DNA of 48,351 bases, taken from NCBI GenBank assembly GCA_028286545.1, contig JAQBRJ010000014.1, positions 1-48,351 on the forward strand, in the 5' to 3' direction. Positions 44,354-48,351 of the stretch are shown here, piece by piece (position 1 is the stretch's first letter; every line of letters starts with the position of its first letter). Under the pieces are notes generated by a model. It was not told where the DNA came from. It made no database searches and worked only from the letters and a program-made list of their open reading frames with translations. The position numbers and the translations under genes were made by a program. Origin of the DNA: Parcubacteria group bacterium (GTDB taxonomy: Bacteria > Patescibacteriota > Minisyncoccia > Phycocordibacterales > Phycocordibacteraceae).

Positions 44354-44857
44354 ATGGAATCTTGGCTTCTCCCTACTCTCTGGTTTGCTGGCTGGTGCTG
44401 GACAATCAATTTGAGTTTAAACGCGCTCGGGTACGCGACGTTTCGTTCCAAAACTCTCCAATCACTCGATAAGCCCTTTGATGGGACCACAACTTTTTTT
44501 GATAGCAGGCGAGTATTCGGAGACTCAACAACGTGGGGAGGATTGGTTGTTGCGCTTGTGCTCGGCGTGGTTGGGGCGCTCCTGTGGCCGGCGCACTATC
44601 TTTTCGTTCTGGCGCTTTTGGTATATGCCGGCCACGCACTCGGAAGTTTCATAAAGCGTCGTCTTGGCTTAGGTCGTGGCTCGTACTTGCCGCTTGTTGA
44701 TCATGTGGATTATTTAATTCTTGCCGGAATAGTCTTATATGCGCTTGATGCGATATCAGGATGGGCAGTACTCTTTTGGATATTCGTCACCATGATCGCA
44801 ACACCGTTCATAACAACCGCAGCATTTTATTTTCGTGTAAGGCGCTCACCACTGTAA
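44354..44857 (+). CDS. Hypothetical membrane protein
   Basis: MESWLLPTLWFAGWCWTINLSLNALGYATFRSKTLQSLDKPFDGTTTFFDSRRVFGDSTTWGG; TATGAT 6 nt upstream of revised start. Confidence 0.65.
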   Translation: MESWLLPTLWFAGWCWTINLSLNALGYATFRSKTLQSLDKPFDGTTTFFDSRRVFGDSTTWGGLVVALVLGVVGALLWPAHYLFVLALLVYAGHALGSFIKRRLGLGRGSYLPLVDHVDYLILAGIVLYALDAISGWAVLFWIFVTMIATPFITTAAFYFRVRRSPL

Positions 44858-44860
44858 CGT

Positions 44861-46294
44861 ATGGCTTCTACTCTGGAACTTCTCAATAGCATCATTAATG
44901 CCTTTACGCTCGGCACGTATCCGGTGCGTCCGTTTTTGTTGATTGGATATGCAATGTTTGTATTTCTTACAGTTTGGGCATATCCGCATGCGAGTAGAAA
45001 GCTCGCGCTGCCAGAGAGAATGAGGAAGCATTATGAGCGTGTTGTGCGCATTATCGCGCTCGCTGCGCTCGCGCTTTTATTCATCATTCCAATTGTTTGC
45101 GAACTAACAGTCTTCCATTCATTCGGTATTCCGCAGCGCGACCTCGCTATTTTCTTTACAGGCGGTGAAATCACTAACACACGCATAGCGCATAATCACT
45201 TTGGAAAGACAGCGATAGCAGAATTTCTTGGCAATAATGATGCAGGCTTTATTCAATCATCGGACACGGGCGCAGCACTGCTTCCGTATGTGCCAGTGTG
45301 GGTCCCGCCTCTCGAGCTCGCACTTTTTATAATCGCTTTATTCTCTTCGCTATACATCGCAGCAAACGCTATTGCGGGCATGCCGAACCGCAGAAAAAAG
45401 ATATGGCTCGGTGCACTCTTTTCGTTGATTGGGTTTTTGGTACTTGAAAAATCTCTCGATGGAGGTTTTGTAAGCGATGGCGCCGCGAGTGCATATGGCG
45501 CATACATAGTGCTCATATATTTTTCAGCAAAGCGGTTTCCACGCGCATTCATATACATCGTGCTTGGGTATGTGTGGGTCTTATGTACGTTGTATTTCAG
45601 CGGATTCTATTGGCCGCAACTGTATCTGACATACGCACTCGTGCACACCGCTATATTTGTGTTGGCTGTGTACGCACTACACTATGGAGCGTTTGGGAAT
45701 AATAAACGAATTAAAAAGATACTCGTTCTGCTCGTTGTTATTGTCATTGGAATCTACGCCTCTATCGACGGACAATCTGACCGTGCCTACTTGGCAAAAC
45801 GTATCGTGCCCACAGCAACGTATCTGGCAGTGTATGATTTTGAAGCGACCCCCGACGTGCCTCTTGTTGGAACTATCGGAGCGTTAAATATTTTTGAGAC
45901 TGCATCATTTGCAGGGGATACGATAGGGAAGATAACGGATGAATATACGCTTCCGTACTGGTATCGTCCGCTGTCGACGGGTGATATTACGTGCGCAAAT
46001 CCTGTGTATGAGACTGAGGAGAAATTCTTCCTCTTGACCCGCACGCCGCTTCACGGCGTGCCTGATCAGCCTCTCGTTCACACTTCATTCCTTTCCGCAG
46101 GCTCTGCACCACCTGGTTGGTACCGATACAGCGCCGTTATTAGTTTTAATCCCTGCATTTCCCGGCCAAATGATGTGATACGCGAGACAATACGACTTGC
46201 AGGGAGCACTACTACGATACTCTATGGTTTGAAAACCTACTCACTAGAGCACCCAAAAGGAGAATATACCGACAGTGGGGATACTATCCGTTAG
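44861..46294 (+). CDS. Hypothetical polytopic membrane protein with C-terminal extracytoplasmic domain
   Basis: Multiple hydrophobic segments, 477 aa. Confidence 0.65.
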   Translation: MASTLELLNSIINAFTLGTYPVRPFLLIGYAMFVFLTVWAYPHASRKLALPERMRKHYERVVRIIALAALALLFIIPIVCELTVFHSFGIPQRDLAIFFTGGEITNTRIAHNHFGKTAIAEFLGNNDAGFIQSSDTGAALLPYVPVWVPPLELALFIIALFSSLYIAANAIAGMPNRRKKIWLGALFSLIGFLVLEKSLDGGFVSDGAASAYGAYIVLIYFSAKRFPRAFIYIVLGYVWVLCTLYFSGFYWPQLYLTYALVHTAIFVLAVYALHYGAFGNNKRIKKILVLLVVIVIGIYASIDGQSDRAYLAKRIVPTATYLAVYDFEATPDVPLVGTIGALNIFETASFAGDTIGKITDEYTLPYWYRPLSTGDITCANPVYETEEKFFLLTRTPLHGVPDQPLVHTSFLSAGSAPPGWYRYSAVISFNPCISRPNDVIRETIRLAGSTTTILYGLKTYSLEHPKGEYTDSGDTIR

Positions 46295-46322
46295 AAATTG
46301 AGGAATAGCGTAGTATATAAGT

Positions 46323-47264
46323 ATGGATATGCCGACACCTGCTCCCGCTCCATCGAAAGTAGCTTTCATGCACTATGTACTTGCCGCTATAGTGGTGCTC
46401 GTTGCTGCCGCACTCGTAGCAGGAGCTTATTGGTTTACAAAAAGTTCATACGTAGCGTTCTATGGCGTGCGTTACCTCGCGGGCTCATTTGAAAGTCGCA
46501 CGCTCTACCAAGTTGGGTTTGGTGCTCAGCATAAAGTTACTCTCCCTGTCACTGGCCGTATCATTGATTACGCACGCGATGGAGGAACAGAAGCAGCGAT
46601 CACTGTTTCTGATACGGGAACAGAAGACGTGTACAGTATCAAAAACGGAAAGGCGACTGCGCTCACGCAAGACGGAGCAGTAAAGTCTGGTCTATCAGTT
46701 TCTGCTGATGGTTCAATGGTTGCGTACGCCGTGCGTAATGCCGTAGCAACCTCAACAAATCCAAACGATTTTTATGTAGCACACAATTGGACGGTCAATA
46801 TGGTTACGGTGAGTGACATGAAAACGCAAGCTATAGGTATCGGCTACGGACCGCAGTTCTATGTGCGAGACGGAAAGACCTATCTGCTCATAACGAGTGA
46901 CGCAAACATTCACCTCGTAGATGTAGTGGGGAATTCACATCAAGACATTCCCGTATCCTTTGGCGTAAATCCTGGATTCCGCGCAGCCACTATTTCAAGC
47001 GACGGTTCCTATGTAATCCTTCCCGACATCGGGACTGGATATGCCCTGTACGCACTCAAATATTCTGGATCTCTTGCAACTCTTGCTGCCATTGGAGGAA
47101 TGCCGACAGGTACAAGCGTAGCGGTCTTTGATGGGAAAGAGATACTTAGCATCTCATATCGTATTGGCAATGCCCTCTTTAGGTTCTCAAACACCTCGAA
47201 TCCGAGCACTATCCTTCAGGCGCGTACTGAGCCTGGCGACATCGTTTTCAAAGTAATACCATAG
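46323..47264 (+). CDS. Single-TM protein with beta-propeller-like extracytoplasmic domain
   Basis: FMHYVLAAIVVLVAAALVAGAYWF then GLSVSADGSMVAYAV, ATISSDGSYVILPD repeats. Confidence 0.7.
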   Translation: MDMPTPAPAPSKVAFMHYVLAAIVVLVAAALVAGAYWFTKSSYVAFYGVRYLAGSFESRTLYQVGFGAQHKVTLPVTGRIIDYARDGGTEAAITVSDTGTEDVYSIKNGKATALTQDGAVKSGLSVSADGSMVAYAVRNAVATSTNPNDFYVAHNWTVNMVTVSDMKTQAIGIGYGPQFYVRDGKTYLLITSDANIHLVDVVGNSHQDIPVSFGVNPGFRAATISSDGSYVILPDIGTGYALYALKYSGSLATLAAIGGMPTGTSVAVFDGKEILSISYRIGNALFRFSNTSNPSTILQARTEPGDIVFKVIP

Positions 47265-47268
47265 CCAT

Positions 47269-48351
47269 ATGTCGTACGTCACCCATCTCACTGCTAAGAA
47301 TCGCTTCCTCCTCGCGGCACTTGCTTTCACGGCTTGTGTTCTTGCAAGTACCCTCTACTTTAATGCTCAGTATGCCAATGCATGTAACGGCAATGATTCT
47401 TATGTAGGAAGTGACAATCCAGGTTCGTGTACTGATGTTGATAATAGCCAGAGTGATCCCGCACAAGTCGTGTTCACGGCAAATCCTGCAACTATACAGC
47501 AAGGCAGCTCCTCGCTCCTTTCCTGGGGTCCTGATAATTCAGGACACTCATATCCTTACGAGAGTTGTACGATTGACCATGGTGTAGGAACGTTTTCAAC
47601 GACAGGATCAGTTACGGTGGCGCCCAGCACTACCACTACCTACAATATTGAGTGTCTTCAGCACACTCAATATAGTGTTCTTTGTGGAAATACTAATTGT
47701 TTCGTTAACGGCGTTAGAGGGACCAACGCAGAGGTAACCGTAACCGTAACGCAAAATCCTGCACTTTTGGTATCATGCTCGGTAAATCCTACGGCACTAA
47801 GCGCAAATGGAACTGCAGCATGGTCCGTCACTGCCTCAGGAGGAACGGGCTCGTACACCTACGCATGGAGTGGAACTGATGGTCTTTCAGGTTCTGGAAC
47901 ATCGGTTTCGAAACAATATACAACTGCGGGTACTAAAACAGGGACCGTAACGGTTACCTCCTTAGGTACTCAGGGTTTCAACACGTTACGGCCTGAGGTA
48001 CACGATTCTGGATTACTTGCTGATATACGAGATGCAGTTGCTTCACTTATAAAGCCGATTCAGACTGCGCACGCCATGATGATTAGTTGTGACGGAGGAG
48101 GGTTTGCGTTCTTCATGAGTGGTGGGGGCGGTGGGTGTAATGGTGGTGGCGTTGACGGTGGCGGTGGTGCTACTGCAAATACCGTATCGTGTACCAACAC
48201 GCTGGACGTAACAAATCTCACGTCACCAGACCTCACCCCACTCTCCCTCACCCCTCACACCGTGGTCGCTGGTACCCAGAGCACCTTCACCGCAACGCTT
48301 CACAACGGAGGAACCGCCCCAACCCCGACCTTCTCTTCAACCGTATACGTC
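47269..48351 (+). CDS. Partial surface protein (signal/TM, Ig/PKD-like domains, Gly-rich Cys segment, CARDB-like domain), truncated by window end
   Basis: Open frame from ATG 47269 with no stop to 48351: MSYVTHLTAKNRFLLAALAFTACVLASTLYF...SCSVNPTALSANGTAAWSVTASGGTGSYTYAWSG...LTSPDLTPLSLTPHTVVAGTQSTFTATLHNGGTAP; not in the supplied ORF track. Confidence 0.8.
   Translation, partial: MSYVTHLTAKNRFLLAALAFTACVLASTLYFNAQYANACNGNDSYVGSDNPGSCTDVDNSQSDPAQVVFTANPATIQQGSSSLLSWGPDNSGHSYPYESCTIDHGVGTFSTTGSVTVAPSTTTTYNIECLQHTQYSVLCGNTNCFVNGVRGTNAEVTVTVTQNPALLVSCSVNPTALSANGTAAWSVTASGGTGSYTYAWSGTDGLSGSGTSVSKQYTTAGTKTGTVTVTSLGTQGFNTLRPEVHDSGLLADIRDAVASLIKPIQTAHAMMISCDGGGFAFFMSGGGGGCNGGGVDGGGGATANTVSCTNTLDVTNLTSPDLTPLSLTPHTVVAGTQSTFTATLHNGGTAPTPTFSSTVYV

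Noticed and set aside
46040-46065. GCACGCCGcttcaCGGCGTG hairpin as a terminator
   Set aside because: Lies inside the 44861-46294 coding region and has no U-tract.
1-48351. CRISPR arrays, tRNA or rRNA genes
   Set aside because: No regularly spaced direct repeats with unique spacers, and no tRNA cloverleaf or rRNA segment recognised on reading. A tRNAscan/Infernal run would be needed to be certain.
1-48351. Alternative genetic code (UGA as glycine, as in some CPR lineages)
   Set aside because: UGA terminates a supported gene (the rpe-like ORF ends ...TAT TCT TGA at 35378), and core genes read through cleanly under code 11.

Overview
The window reads as a compact bacterial chromosome segment, Candidate Phyla Radiation / Parcubacteria-like by gene content. 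That lineage call is inference: no marker phylogeny was run. Gene order: (i) a surface-polysaccharide locus at 1-8.1 kb (RfbH-like DegT enzyme, rfbB-like dehydratase, flippase, GDP-fucose synthase, GDP-mannose dehydratase, O-antigen ligase/TPR); (ii) NUDIX hydrolase, murB, an orphan MazF/PemK-like toxin, and a 55-aa lysine-repeat protein missing from the ORF track; (iii) secA, obgE, gatB; (iv) a membrane-anchored HTH protein followed by a 14.5-kb gene for a 4848-aa protein. That protein combines an N-terminal cytoplasmic-type HTH, a TM segment, TNATTTN-type repeats, exact 885-bp tandem units, a Gly-rich stretch, a 7-unit LVIVD-type propeller, a peptidase-S74 (endosialidase chaperone) domain with its Ser/Lys dyad, and an Ig-like C-terminus; (v) two copies of a [GVxFEEE TM protein + type IV prepilin-like] gene pair; (vi) central carbon genes (GAPDH, rpiB, rpe, split transketolase with a RelE/HigA-like TA pair between its halves, PfkB kinase, class I FBA); (vii) bL25, a coiled-coil lytic transglycosylase, GtrA-like and surface/membrane proteins, and a partial Ig/CARDB-type protein running off the end. 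TATACT-type -10 boxes lie 6-11 nt before many start codons, suggesting leaderless transcription, and one palindromic AGTATACT appears to serve two divergent genes. The most interesting object is the giant HTH-TM-fibre protein and its small HTH-TM paralogue. All calls are from reading the sequence; no database search was run.
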